Assembly (NCBI GenBank): GCA_021205695.1
Contig: JAJPXB010000036.1
Location: 1-55,965, forward strand
Direction of reading: 5' to 3'
Length of the DNA: 55,965 nt
Source of the DNA: Clostridiales bacterium
GTDB lineage: Bacteria; Bacillota; Clostridia; Oscillospirales; Oscillospiraceae
Part shown: piece after piece, positions 32,912-41,195 of the stretch
How the letters are laid out: the number at the start of each line of letters is the position of its first letter
Position numbering within the stretch: position 1 is the stretch's first letter
Translations under genes and position numbers: made by a program
The notes under the pieces: generated by a model
The model's input: only the letters and a program-made list of their open reading frames with translations
Database searches by the model: none
Told to the model about the DNA's origin: nothing

Positions 32912-33273
32912 TGCGCTCCCATGCGGTATGGTTTTATGCACATACTCAAGTTCGTATTTTGACTTTTTTGCTTGTGATTCGGCATCTGAACGGTACTTTT
33001 CTAACAATTCAGCTTTCTCCTGATTTTGGAATGGACGTAAGTGCCAATTTCCCTGAAATCGTGAGCTGTTGCTTTTCGGCCTGTGACACAGCGGCACACA
33101 TCACGTTCGCATATGCATGGAAGTGACGCAGATGCTACGCATTGCGTTCGCATAGCGCACAGTTCTTGGCCACGAATATAAGACGGTAATTTTCCTTCCT
33201 GGAAATTGCCGCCTTTTTCTTTTGGGCAGAATTGGTTTCATCGTCAGGTCGATTATGATAGAGTATTGGAGGG
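32912..33273. other. ICE left-end non-coding region
   Basis: This stretch between the tRNA fragment and the first ICE gene is AT-richer than the flanks. The tRNA sequence ATCACATTCGCAT (minus strand, near 32900) returns inverted as ATCACGTTCGCAT at 33100-33112, and a further TTCGCAT lies near 33146; these may be integrase-binding sites. Two short minus-strand open stretches here look codon-like but have no start, ribosome site or recognisable homologue. Upstream, 32598-32861 holds only terminators and a short open stretch ending in TAA 32819 without a ribosome site. Confidence 0.5.
33169..33227 (+). repeat. Copy B of the ICE left-end segment with terminator
   Basis: GCCACGAAT, then CGGTAATTTTCC pairs with GGAAATTGCCG, then a T-rich tract ending TTTTGGGC. 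It is the counterpart of 11589-11655, lacking a short duplication of the CACGAAT part. The hairpin plus T-tract is a plus-strand terminator placed 50 bases before the first ICE gene, so transcripts entering from the chromosome or from the ICE end would stop here. Confidence 0.7.
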
Positions 33274-33969
33274 ATGTCGATGGCAGTATTTCGAGTAGAG
33301 AAAAACGCAAATTATACCACTATGAGCAACCATCATTTGAAGGATCACGGGCTGTCTTTGAAAGCGAAGGGACTCCTGTCACAGTTTTTGAGCCTGCCGG
33401 ATTCATGGCACTACAACGTCAAAGGACTGGTCACGATCAACAAGGACGGAAAGGCGGCCATTGAGACTGCCCTGTGGGAGTTGGAGCAGTGTGGCTATGT
33501 GCAGCGGCGACAGCTTCGAGATGAGAATGGCAGAATGACCGGAGTGGAGTACACCATCTACGAGGTGCCTCAAACACCGGAACCAGTGACCGCTTTACCG
33601 TTACCCGAAAATCCGTCAACGGGGAATCCGGCAGCGGATAAACCGCAGGCGGAAAACCCGCCACAATTAAATACTAACCCATCAAATACAGATAGAATCA
33701 AATACAAAGAGAAGAAAGAGCCACGCCGCCAGTATGGGGCGTATGGCAATGTACTCTTTACAGATTCTGAGTATGAGAGGCTCCAGGCGGAGTTCCCATC
33801 TGACTACCAGCAGCGCATCGAGCGTCTGTCTGAATACATGGCCTCCACGGGCAAGCACTATAAGAACCATCTCGCTACCCTGCGGAGCTGGGCCAGGCGG
33901 GATGAGAAGAAACCGGTGTCGGGTTACAGCCACAGCAACTATGCGTTTGAGGAGGGAGACAGCCTATGA
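33274..33969 (+). CDS. ICE helix-turn-helix replication-type protein
   Basis: A 231-residue protein. Residues 1-100 form a winged-helix fold (LSLKAKGLLSQFLSLPDSW, then LWELEQCGYVQRRQ), typical of replication-initiator or DnaD-like phage and ICE proteins. A Pro/Asn-rich linker (about 105-150) leads to a short helical C-terminal domain (FTDSEYERLQAEFPSDYQQ). Overlap with a DnaC-like ATPase gene (ATGA) supports a role in element replication or helicase loading, as in phage DnaD/DnaC pairs. ATG 33274 follows GGAGGG closely; ATG 33280 is also usable. The exact role is inferred. Confidence 0.8.
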   Translation: MSMAVFRVEKNANYTTMSNHHLKDHGLSLKAKGLLSQFLSLPDSWHYNVKGLVTINKDGKAAIETALWELEQCGYVQRRQLRDENGRMTGVEYTIYEVPQTPEPVTALPLPENPSTGNPAADKPQAENPPQLNTNPSNTDRIKYKEKKEPRRQYGAYGNVLFTDSEYERLQAEFPSDYQQRIERLSEYMASTGKHYKNHLATLRSWARRDEKKPVSGYSHSNYAFEEGDSL

Positions 33970-34820
33970 CAACACTTGCCGATATGTTTGACCGTCTGCA
34001 TACTCGGACAGAACCACGGGAAGACGAGTACGTCGGAGACAACGGACTGCTGTACTGTAAAAAGTGCGACACTCCGGTTCAGTGCCGGGTCAGCCTTGAG
34101 GGAACGGAGCATATCTTTCCCTGTCTGTGCCAGTGCCGGAAGGAAAAACGAGACCGGGAGGCACAGCTTGCAAAGGAACAGGAGCGAATGATAAACGTCC
34201 AGCGGCTGAAGGCCACTGGGATTCAGGAAAAGCATTTGCTTGACTGGCGTTTTGAGGTTGCAAAGGACACCCCCAGCGTCCAAATGGCACGGCGATATGT
34301 GAATAGCTGGAAGAAGGTCAAGGCGGAAAACCTTGGCCTTTTGTTTTGGGGTGACGTTGGCACCGGCAAATCCTTTCTGGCCGCCTGTATCGCTAACGCC
34401 CTAATCGAGCAAAACGTCCCTGTCCTGATGACGAACTTCTCGAAGATCCTTGGCCAAATGGGTGGGTTCTACTCAGATGAGCGCTACCAGTACATCGCCT
34501 CTTTCTCCCATTTCCCACTGCTCATTCTGGACGACCTGGGTATCGAGCGCAACACCGAATATGCGCTGGAACAGGTGTATGCTGTTATCGACGAGCGCTA
34601 TAAGTCCGGGCTGCCAGTCATTATCACCACCAACCTGACCATCCAGCAGATTCGCAACCCATCCGATGTAGCTCATGCCCGGATTTTCAGCCGGGTGCTG
34701 GAAATGTGTACGCCGGTGCATATCGGCGGAGATGACCAGAGGACGGCCATCGGAAGGGGGAAACAGGCGGTGGTGAAGAATGTCCTGTTCCCGGAGGAAG
34801 GAGGAGACTATGCCCATTAA
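33966..34820 (+). CDS. DnaC/IstB-type ATPase
   Basis: A 284-residue AAA+ protein of the helicase-loader kind. The N-terminal part has four cysteines (CKKC and CLCQC) that could bind zinc, followed by a charged helix. The ATPase core has Walker A GDVGTGKS near residue 129, Walker B LLILDDLG and sensor TTNLT. It overlaps the HTH gene by four bases and the ParB-like gene by 11. It probably loads a replicative helicase on the ICE during its extrachromosomal stage; that is family inference. Confidence 0.88.
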   Translation: MTTLADMFDRLHTRTEPREDEYVGDNGLLYCKKCDTPVQCRVSLEGTEHIFPCLCQCRKEKRDREAQLAKEQERMINVQRLKATGIQEKHLLDWRFEVAKDTPSVQMARRYVNSWKKVKAENLGLLFWGDVGTGKSFLAACIANALIEQNVPVLMTNFSKILGQMGGFYSDERYQYIASFSHFPLLILDDLGIERNTEYALEQVYAVIDERYKSGLPVIITTNLTIQQIRNPSDVAHARIFSRVLEMCTPVHIGGDDQRTAIGRGKQAVVKNVLFPEEGGDYAH

Positions 34821-35676
34821 GAAAAGTGAAGAAATTCAGGAGATTCCACTGTCAGAACTGCACCCCTTCAAAAACCATCCCTTCAAGGTGGTGGATGATG
34901 AAGCCATGCAGCGAACGATGGAAAGCGTTGCCCAATTCGGCGTACTGGCACCGGCGGTTGCCCGTCCCCGGCCAGAGGGCGGTTATGAGCTGATTGCAGG
35001 CCACCGGAGGCTCCATGCCTCGGAGCTGGCAGGACTGGAGACTATGCCGGTCATTGTCCGGGAGATGGATGATGACGCCGCTGTTATCGCGCTGGTGGAT
35101 TCCAACCTCCAGCGGGAGACGCTACTGCCCAGCGAAAGGGCTTTTGCGTACAGAATGAAGATAGAGGCCATTGATCGTGCAAGGGGGCGACCCAGAAAAG
35201 AGGGACAAGTTGTCCCAGATTATTTTGGCAAACGCACCACAGAGGTCATTGCGGATGGGACAGGAGAAAGCTATAAGCAAGTGCAGCGCTACGTTCGCCT
35301 GACCTACCTCATCCCCGAACTACTGGAGATGGTAGACCAGAAGCAGATTGCCTTTAATCCGGCGGTGGAGCTGTCCTTTCTCACAGAGGAGGAGCAGCGT
35401 GGCTTTCTGGACGCTATGGACTACGGGCAGGCCACTCCTTCTCTCTCCCAGGCGCAGCGTATCAAAAAACTCAGTCAAGCCGGAGCCTGCACCCAGGACG
35501 CCATGAATGAGATCATGAACGAGGAGAAAAAGAGTGCGCTGGACAATGTGGTCATCAAGCATGATGTGCTGCGAAAATATTTCCCACGTTCCTACACACC
35601 GAAGCAGATGCAGGACACCATCATCAAACTGCTGGAACAGTGGCAGCGACGGCGGCAGCGGGATCAGTCAAGGTAA
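34810..35676 (+). CDS. ParB/Spo0J-like nuclease-fold protein
   Basis: A 288-residue protein with a ParB N-terminal domain (residues 8-100: IPLSELHPFKNHPF, IAGHRRLHASELAG and NLQRETLLPSERAFAYRMK) and a central helix-turn-helix region (GESYKQVQRYVRLTYLIPELL). The C-terminus is helical and basic, without the usual ParB dimer domain. ATG 34810 follows AAGGAGGAG. ParB proteins spread from a parS site and help segregation; no ParA gene is next to it, so a regulatory or replication role is also possible. Many ICEs of this family have it after the DnaC-like gene. Confidence 0.9.
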   Translation: MPIKKSEEIQEIPLSELHPFKNHPFKVVDDEAMQRTMESVAQFGVLAPAVARPRPEGGYELIAGHRRLHASELAGLETMPVIVREMDDDAAVIALVDSNLQRETLLPSERAFAYRMKIEAIDRARGRPRKEGQVVPDYFGKRTTEVIADGTGESYKQVQRYVRLTYLIPELLEMVDQKQIAFNPAVELSFLTEEEQRGFLDAMDYGQATPSLSQAQRIKKLSQAGACTQDAMNEIMNEEKKSALDNVVIKHDVLRKYFPRSYTPKQMQDTIIKLLEQWQRRRQRDQSR

Positions 35677-35701
35677 GAGATGAATCAGGGCAAAGCACAG
35701 G

Positions 35702-35751
35702 GCGGTTATTCGCATCCGAGGTTCGGGTGGCGGATAGCCGCCTTTTCTTTT
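35702..35751 (+). terminator. Terminator-like hairpin inside the ICE gene row
   Basis: GCGGTTATTCGC pairs with GCGGATAGCCGC (G-U pairs included) around a loop that holds its own CCGA/TCGG stem, followed by TTTTCTTTTTG. It lies between the ParB-like gene and the next gene. Confidence 0.65.
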
Positions 35752-35777
35752 TGTCCGCAGGAGATAAGGAGTTTTGT

Positions 35778-36260
35778 ATGGATTACAAAGGTTTTGGCGA
35801 ATGGAAGCACAAATCCATCCCGGACATCGACATGGATATGTTGATGAACTCGCTCGAAAAGGTGATTGCAGATGCCAAGCACTGCATCGAGGCAATCGAG
35901 CTTGGCAGAGAGGATGATTATCTGCCCACGATCATGGTGGCAGTCGTCCCCGGCAAGCCGATTCAGGTGATCGACGTGGATGAGTGCTGTGACATCCTTC
36001 CCTGTTTTGGGGAGAGTGACCGTATCATGGAGACCCCCGACGAGCTTGGCCTCATTATGAGTTGTGATGAGCGCCATCTGCTGACCCTGGGAGATGAGCG
36101 ATACCTCATCGGCCCGGCCATACTATATGACGTGGACGCTGACGGCGAGGAAGCGTCTGTATCTGCGCTGGAGATCTACCTGACCCGCCAGACAGTGGAA
36201 TCTCGCACCGTGACCCTGTGTGCAGACGGCAAAGATTTCCCGGCCATTCGGCTGGATTGA
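35778..36260 (+). CDS. ICE protein of unknown function
   Basis: A 160-residue acidic, cytosolic protein starting MDYKGFGEWKHKSIPDIDMDM. It has alternating beta strands (IMVAVVPGKPIQVIDVDECCDIL; YLIGPAILYDVDADGEEASV) but no motif that I recognise. AAGGAG precedes ATG 35778. It starts directly after the internal hairpin at 35702-35751 and is followed by the DpnD/PcfM-like gene with a 13-base gap. Short proteins of this look are common at this place in related ICEs. Function unknown. Confidence 0.7.
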   Translation: MDYKGFGEWKHKSIPDIDMDMLMNSLEKVIADAKHCIEAIELGREDDYLPTIMVAVVPGKPIQVIDVDECCDILPCFGESDRIMETPDELGLIMSCDERHLLTLGDERYLIGPAILYDVDADGEEASVSALEIYLTRQTVESRTVTLCADGKDFPAIRLD

Positions 36261-36273
36261 CAGAGGTGCGCTA

Positions 36274-36909
36274 ATGAAAGAATATGATGTGAAAATCACA
36301 GAGACGCTGGAGCGCACCGCGACTGTGCAAGCGGAGAGCCGTGAGGAAGCACAGGAGCAGGTGGAGCAGAAATGGAATGACTCGGTATATGTGCTGGACG
36401 CAGAGGATTTCACGCACGCCGATTTTGCCGTAACCGGCGAGCGTTCTATGGAAAAGTCTCGAATGTCTGTCCTGCTGGTAGAACCGGAACAGCACCCGAA
36501 GCTGGTGGAGATCGACCTTGGGCTGAAATCGCTGCAAGCGGCGGTGGGCGGGGACATCGAAGTCGTCTATCCCTATAGCGACCCCGTGGGCATTGTCTGC
36601 GGTGAGGAATCCAAGCTCAGGGGGCTGCCGATGAATCGGGCGCTGCGGGATGAAAACGGCGATGTATACGATATTGTCGCCGGTAACTTCCTTGTGGTGG
36701 GACTTTCCGAGGATGATTTTTGCTCTCTGACGCCGGAACAGACAAACAAGTTCGAGGCGCCCTTTCACCGCCCAGAGCTGTTTATCCGTATGGGTCGGAG
36801 CATTGCCGCCATACCCATTCCAGACGATATTGTGGCCGAGCGGCAGGCGGCTCGGGAAAAGGCAGCAAAGGCCAAAGCGAAGCCTGTCCCGGAGCGTGAT
36901 GCAATTTGA
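36274..36909 (+). CDS. DpnD/PcfM-like plus DUF3846 protein
   Basis: A 211-residue fusion. Residues 1-55 (KEYDVKITETLERTATVQA) resemble the DpnD/PcfM domain found in conjugative elements; residues 60-185 resemble DUF3846 (EIDLGLKSLQAAVGGDIEVV, and DIVAGNFLVVGLSEDDFCSL). A Lys/Ala-rich tail follows. AGAGGTG precedes ATG 36274. Both domains are typical accessory pieces of plasmids and ICEs, with no activity established. It sits between the maintenance module and the mating genes. Confidence 0.75.
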   Translation: MKEYDVKITETLERTATVQAESREEAQEQVEQKWNDSVYVLDAEDFTHADFAVTGERSMEKSRMSVLLVEPEQHPKLVEIDLGLKSLQAAVGGDIEVVYPYSDPVGIVCGEESKLRGLPMNRALRDENGDVYDIVAGNFLVVGLSEDDFCSLTPEQTNKFEAPFHRPELFIRMGRSIAAIPIPDDIVAERQAAREKAAKAKAKPVPERDAI

Positions 36910-36949
36910 TCTTTCCCGGCGCTATCGGAGTGAAACGAGGTGATTGCTT

Positions 36950-37438
36950 TTGCAGGAGGAAATTGAAAACAGGACAATCAACCTGGCTATCAGCACCACT
37001 AAACTGACCGGCCGGGCGCTCATGTCGGCATTCCGGAAGTTTATGCAGCACCGCAGCAACGTGAAGGCGAAAAAGGCGGCGCTGGCCAACGAGAAGCCCG
37101 TGGGCGAACAGACCATTGACCAGCTCATCGGCCAGAATCAGGGAGCCACCAATATTGAGATCGAAAAGACGGATGTAAAGGGCTTCAAAAAGATTCTGGA
37201 CAAGTACGGCGTGGACTACGCCATCACAAAAGACCCGTCCCAGGAGCCGCCCAGGTACCTGGTGTTCTTCAAGGCAAGGGACGGCGACGCCCTGACTGCT
37301 GCCTTTAAGGAGTACAACGCCACGCTGGTGCAAAAGGAGAAGAAACCCAGCGTCTTGAAGCAGCTCAACAAGCTCAAGGAGATGGTGGCCGGTATTCCCA
37401 AGAAGGTACGGGAAAAGAGTCAGGAGCGTGACTTATGA
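36950..37438 (+). CDS. pcfB: PcfB family conjugation protein
   Basis: A 162-residue protein of the PcfB/DUF3801 family, which in Enterococcus pCF10 works near the coupling protein in mating. The typical start QEEIENRTINLAISTTKLT and a central segment DVKGFKKILDKYGVDYA are visible, with a basic C-terminus. TTG 36950 is the likely start (AGGTG 7 bases upstream); a TTG two codons earlier is possible and there is no ATG. The stop overlaps the VirD4 start (ATGA). Confidence 0.85.
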   Translation: MQEEIENRTINLAISTTKLTGRALMSAFRKFMQHRSNVKAKKAALANEKPVGEQTIDQLIGQNQGATNIEIEKTDVKGFKKILDKYGVDYAITKDPSQEPPRYLVFFKARDGDALTAAFKEYNATLVQKEKKPSVLKQLNKLKEMVAGIPKKVREKSQERDL

Positions 37439-39186
37439 GCAAAAAGATAACCAAGCTGCTGGCGCTGTACCTGCCCTATGTGCTGGTTGGACTGGTGGCG
37501 ACCAATCTGGGGGAAGCGTGGCGGCTGGCAACAGGAACAACCAGTGGGGAGCGTATCCTTTCACTGCTCTCTACGATTCCGACGGCGTTTGGGAACCCGC
37601 TGCCCAGCTTTCACCCATTTGATTTGCTCATCGGTCTGCTATGCGGCGGCGGTCTGCGCCTGGCGGTGTACATGAAAGGCAAGAACGCCAAGAAGTACCG
37701 CCACAACGAGGAATACGGCTCTGCCCGTTGGGGGACAGCCAAAGACATTGAACCGTTTATCGACCCAGATTTCCAGCAGAATGTAATCCTCACCAAAACG
37801 GAGCGCCTGATGATGTCCAACCGCCCCAAGAATCCGGCCAATGCCCGGAACAAAAACGTGCTCATCGTCGGCGGTTCCGGCAGCGGCAAGACAAGGTTCT
37901 TCATCAAGCCGAATCTGCTACAGATGCACTCCTCCTATGTCCTGACAGACCCCAAAGGGGAACTGCTGTTGTCCTGCGGCCACGCAATGGAGGCCAACGG
38001 TTATCAGGTAAAGGTGCTGAACTCCATCAATTTCAAGAAATCCATGCACTATAACCCCTTCGCTTACATCCACAGCGAAAAGGATATTTTGAAGCTGGTG
38101 ACCACCCTTATCACCAATACCAAAGGCGACGGGAAAGCCGGAGACCCCTTCTGGGAAAAGGCGGAGACGCTGCTGTACACGGCGCTCATCGGATACATCC
38201 ACTATGAAGCGCCAGTGGAGGAACAGAACTTTGCCACTATGATCGAATTCATCAATGCAATGGAGGTGCGGGAGGACGACGAGACCTTTGAAAACCCGGT
38301 TGACCTGATGTTCAAAGACCTGGAACGGCGGAAGCCCAACCACTTCGCTGTTCGACAGTACGCCAAATACAAGCTGGCGGCAGCGAAAACGGCAAAATCC
38401 ATCCTGATTAGCTGTGGCGCAAGGCTGGCTCCCTTTGACATTGAGGAGCTGCGGGAAATCACTGCCTATGATGAGCTGGAGCTGGACAAGCTGGGAGATC
38501 GGAAAACAGCGCTGTTCCTCATCATGTCGGATACGGACAGCACATTCAATTTCCTGATCTCTATGGTCTATACCCAGCTCTTCAATCTGCTCTGTGAAAA
38601 GGCGGATGATGTATATGGCGGACGGCTGCCGGTTCACGTCCGGTGCCTTATCGATGAGGCTGCCAATATCGGGCAGATACCCAACCTGGAAAAGCTGATT
38701 GCCACCATCCGTTCCCGGGAGATTTCCGCCTGTCTGGTGTTGCAGGCCAGGAGCCAGCTCAAGGCCATTTATAAGGACAATGCCGACACCATCATCGGTA
38801 ACTGCGACGCTCAAATCTTCCTGGGCGGCTCAGAACCCACCACTCTAAAGGAGCTGACCGCTGCCCTAGGGAAAGAGACCATCGACCTTTATAACACAGG
38901 AGAGAGCCGTGGGTGGGAGGAATCTCACAGCCTAAATTATCAAAAAACAGGTCATGAACTCATGAGTCAGGATGAGCTTGCCGTCATGGATGGTGGAAAG
39001 TGCATTCTCCAGCTCCGGGGCGTCAGGCCGTTTCTCTCGGACAAATACGATCTGACTCAGCACCCCAATTACAAATTAACGTCCGATTACGATAAACGAA
39101 ACGCCTTTGACATCGAGGCGTTCCTGAACCACAGGCTGAAATTGCGCCCCAATGATCGGTACACAGTCGTTGACGCAGACGAATAA
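37435..39186 (+). CDS. virD4: VirD4/TraG-type coupling ATPase
   Basis: A 583-residue type IV coupling protein that brings the relaxase-DNA complex to the mating channel. Two N-terminal membrane helices (about 8-25 and 62-77) anchor it; the ATPase domain has Walker A VGGSGSGKTRF near residue 144, the TDPKGELLLS motif, and the Walker B region RCLIDEAANIG with a following QARSQLKAIY. Length and layout are normal for Firmicute TraG/VirD4. It overlaps pcfB by four bases. Confidence 0.95.
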   Translation: MSKKITKLLALYLPYVLVGLVATNLGEAWRLATGTTSGERILSLLSTIPTAFGNPLPSFHPFDLLIGLLCGGGLRLAVYMKGKNAKKYRHNEEYGSARWGTAKDIEPFIDPDFQQNVILTKTERLMMSNRPKNPANARNKNVLIVGGSGSGKTRFFIKPNLLQMHSSYVLTDPKGELLLSCGHAMEANGYQVKVLNSINFKKSMHYNPFAYIHSEKDILKLVTTLITNTKGDGKAGDPFWEKAETLLYTALIGYIHYEAPVEEQNFATMIEFINAMEVREDDETFENPVDLMFKDLERRKPNHFAVRQYAKYKLAAAKTAKSILISCGARLAPFDIEELREITAYDELELDKLGDRKTALFLIMSDTDSTFNFLISMVYTQLFNLLCEKADDVYGGRLPVHVRCLIDEAANIGQIPNLEKLIATIRSREISACLVLQARSQLKAIYKDNADTIIGNCDAQIFLGGSEPTTLKELTAALGKETIDLYNTGESRGWEESHSLNYQKTGHELMSQDELAVMDGGKCILQLRGVRPFLSDKYDLTQHPNYKLTSDYDKRNAFDIEAFLNHRLKLRPNDRYTVVDADE

Positions 39187-39199
39187 TGGAGGGAATCCA

Positions 39200-39655
39200 A
39201 TGGCAAAAGAAAAACAGGCGGCACGTAGCGAAGTGACCGTCAAATTTGGCAAGGGGCTGGTGGGAGAGCCGTTCATTTCCAAAGCCGGCAAGCAGCTGGT
39301 GCAGGTCAGCATCCCAAACCAGTCCCCAAACGACCACCGCCCCTGGCAGACCTTTGTGGTCTCCCCGACCATGATTCATGACAACAAGTATGGAAAGGGC
39401 GTTTGGATGAAGCTCCCTGAGGACGGTGCCACGAAGGTCTCCCGCCCTGTTGTACAGGAGCAGGGCGAGGATGGGAAGCGTGTCTGGGGCAGAGAAAGCC
39501 GCATGGTTCCCAACACCGAATTGAAATCCATGCTGGAGGCGTACAAAGAGCGTGACCGGAGTTCCGTTCTCGCCGATCTCTCCTCCAAACAGACGGCAAG
39601 TGCCGCACGTCCCGCATTCCAGAAGGCTGCCCCATCGAAGGAAACGACTCGGTGA
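39200..39655 (+). CDS. ICE protein of unknown function after virD4
   Basis: A 151-residue basic protein (starts MAKEKQAARSEVTVKFGKG). The first 80 residues are rich in beta strands (QLVQVSIPNQS, WQTFVVSP), which could be an OB-like fold, and the last 50 are charged and probably disordered. No motif is certain. TGGAGGG precedes ATG 39200, 13 bases after virD4. A single-strand DNA or relaxosome accessory role is only a guess from the fold impression and position. Confidence 0.65.
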   Translation: MAKEKQAARSEVTVKFGKGLVGEPFISKAGKQLVQVSIPNQSPNDHRPWQTFVVSPTMIHDNKYGKGVWMKLPEDGATKVSRPVVQEQGEDGKRVWGRESRMVPNTELKSMLEAYKERDRSSVLADLSSKQTASAARPAFQKAAPSKETTR

Positions 39656-39681
39656 AACAATTCAATCCTCTTTGTATCTGA

Positions 39682-39708
39682 CCGCCTTGTAACAGGCGGC
39701 TTTTTGTT
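39682..39708 (+). terminator. Intrinsic terminator between two mating gene blocks
   Basis: CCGCCT pairs with AGGCGG, followed by CTTTTTGTTTG, 27 bases after the preceding stop. The sequence to 39902 holds no gene and forms the leader of the Maff2 gene. Confidence 0.8.
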
Positions 39709-39902
39709 TGCCCAAAGCTGGACAGCACTGTCAGCAAAACAAACCGCTGCGGTTAGCAGAAGAAATCATTGTTTCTCAGAACAGTGTGCAGTGCGGGCAG
39801 ACTGCATAGCTCCCAAACAAATCATCAAAACAGGAAGGAGCGAAACCATCCCCAGGGAGCAGCGCTGCGGCGTGGGTAGCGGGATGGGTTTCAACAATCA
39901 CT

Positions 39903-40118
39903 ATGGCATTTTTCAATTCTGCGGTCACTGTCCTCCAGACCCTCGTGATCGCCCTCGGCGCTGGCCTGGGCATCTGGGGTGCGATCAACCTGCTGGAAGG
40001 TTACGGCAACGACAACCCCGGTGCCAAGAGCCAGGGTATGAAACAGTTGATGGCGGGCGGCGGTGTCGCGCTCATCGGAACGACCCTCGTACCCCTGCTT
40101 TCGGGGCTTTTCGGCTGA
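39903..40118 (+). CDS. Maff2 family small membrane protein
   Basis: A 71-residue protein starting MAFF, with two membrane helices (about 8-28 and 49-68) separated by a short polar loop (LEGYGNDNPGAKSQGMKQL). Size, two-helix layout and position ahead of the TrbL-like gene suggest a VirB2-like pilin or channel subunit; that is inference. The ribosome site is poor (no GGAGG within 15 bases), so translation may depend on leader structure. GC-rich flanks contain a strong hairpin after the gene. Confidence 0.88.
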   Translation: MAFFNSAVTVLQTLVIALGAGLGIWGAINLLEGYGNDNPGAKSQGMKQLMAGGGVALIGTTLVPLLSGLFG

Positions 40119-40145
40119 TTTTTCGAACAAAATCAGCCGATTCAT

Positions 40146-40183
40146 CCGCCCCGTGGTATGAACCTGTTCATGCCCTGGGGCGG
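40146..40183 (+). other. Strong hairpin after the Maff2 gene
   Basis: CCGCCCC and ATGAAC pair with GTTCAT and GGGGCGG around a two-base loop. No T-tract follows, so it more likely stabilises the upstream message than terminates it. The rest of 40119-40309 shows nothing else. Confidence 0.5.
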
Positions 40184-40309
40184 CGCTGAAGCCCGATCAC
40201 ACGCATTTTGACCGGGGCTGGCAGTCAGGGAACCCGCTGCGGGTAGCAGTTTACATTGCCCTCACTGCCCAGTTTCCAGTCTCCGCACTTCACACGGAGG
40301 TAGCTTTAT

Positions 40310-41176
40310 TTGAACGCCATCATCGAACAGATTGGCGAATGGCTCAAAGAGATCATTGTCAGCGGTATCATGGGCAATCTGTCAGGGATGTTCGATTCAG
40401 TCAATCAACAGGTAGGAGACGTGGCCACACAGGTTGGGACTTCCCCGGCGAACTTCTCTCCGGGGATCTTCTCCATGATACAGTCTGTGTCCGAATCGGT
40501 CATTGTCCCCATTGCGGGACTGATCCTCACGTTTATTGCCTGTTATGAGCTGATTCAGATGATTATCGAGCATAACAACCTCGCCAATTTTGAAACGTGG
40601 ACTTTTTTCAAGTGGGTCTTTAAGACCTTTATGGCAGTTCTGCTGGTAACGAACTGCTTCAATATCACCCTGGCCGTCTTTGACGTAGCGCAGTCGGTTA
40701 TCAGCAGTGCCGGAGGCATTATCTCCGGCAGTACAGCGGTAGACGCATCGGCGCTGGAAAGCATGGAGGACACCTTAATGGAGATGGACATCGGCCCATT
40801 GATCGGCGTGTATCTCCAGTCCCTCATTGTCCATGTGACCATGTGGGCGCTCTCCGCCCTGATTTTTGTCATCATATATGGTCGCATGATCGAGATTTAC
40901 CTCATGGTCAGTCTCGCACCCATCCCCTTTGCCACCTTTGGCAATCGGGAGCAGAGCCAAATCGGACAGAATTATCTGCGCTCCCTGGCGGCACTGGGCT
41001 TTCAGGGATTTCTCATCTTAGTCTGCGTGGGTATCTACGCAGTGCTTATACAGAGCATCGCAATCAGTGACGACATCATCGCCTCCATCTGGGGGGTGAT
41101 GGGCTACACGGTGCTGCTGTGCTTCACCCTGTTTAAGACCGGCTCTCTGGCCAAGGGAGTATTCAATGCACACTGA
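40310..41176 (+). CDS. TrbL/VirB6-like membrane protein of the mating channel
   Basis: A 288-residue membrane protein with about six helices. It has an amphipathic start (IIEQIGEWLKEIIVSGIMG), then helices around residues 60-80, 95-120, 165-190, 195-215 and 245-280. VirB6/TrbL proteins form the inner-membrane channel of type IV secretion systems. TTG 40310 is chosen because GGAGG lies 9 bases upstream and no ATG is near. It precedes the PrgI and VirB4 genes, the standard order in this ICE family. Confidence 0.85.
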   Translation: MNAIIEQIGEWLKEIIVSGIMGNLSGMFDSVNQQVGDVATQVGTSPANFSPGIFSMIQSVSESVIVPIAGLILTFIACYELIQMIIEHNNLANFETWTFFKWVFKTFMAVLLVTNCFNITLAVFDVAQSVISSAGGIISGSTAVDASALESMEDTLMEMDIGPLIGVYLQSLIVHVTMWALSALIFVIIYGRMIEIYLMVSLAPIPFATFGNREQSQIGQNYLRSLAALGFQGFLILVCVGIYAVLIQSIAISDDIIASIWGVMGYTVLLCFTLFKTGSLAKGVFNAH

Positions 41177-41195
41177 TAGAAACGGAGGTTTTTCT

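Noticed and set aside
32862..32930. A complete tRNA gene
   Set aside because: Only positions 27-76 fit; the bases upstream do not supply a D arm or a 5' acceptor strand, so it is a fragment made by integration.
39704..40189. A 161-codon frame across the Maff2 gene
   Set aside because: It overlaps the recognisable Maff2 frame, lacks a ribosome site and has random-looking composition.
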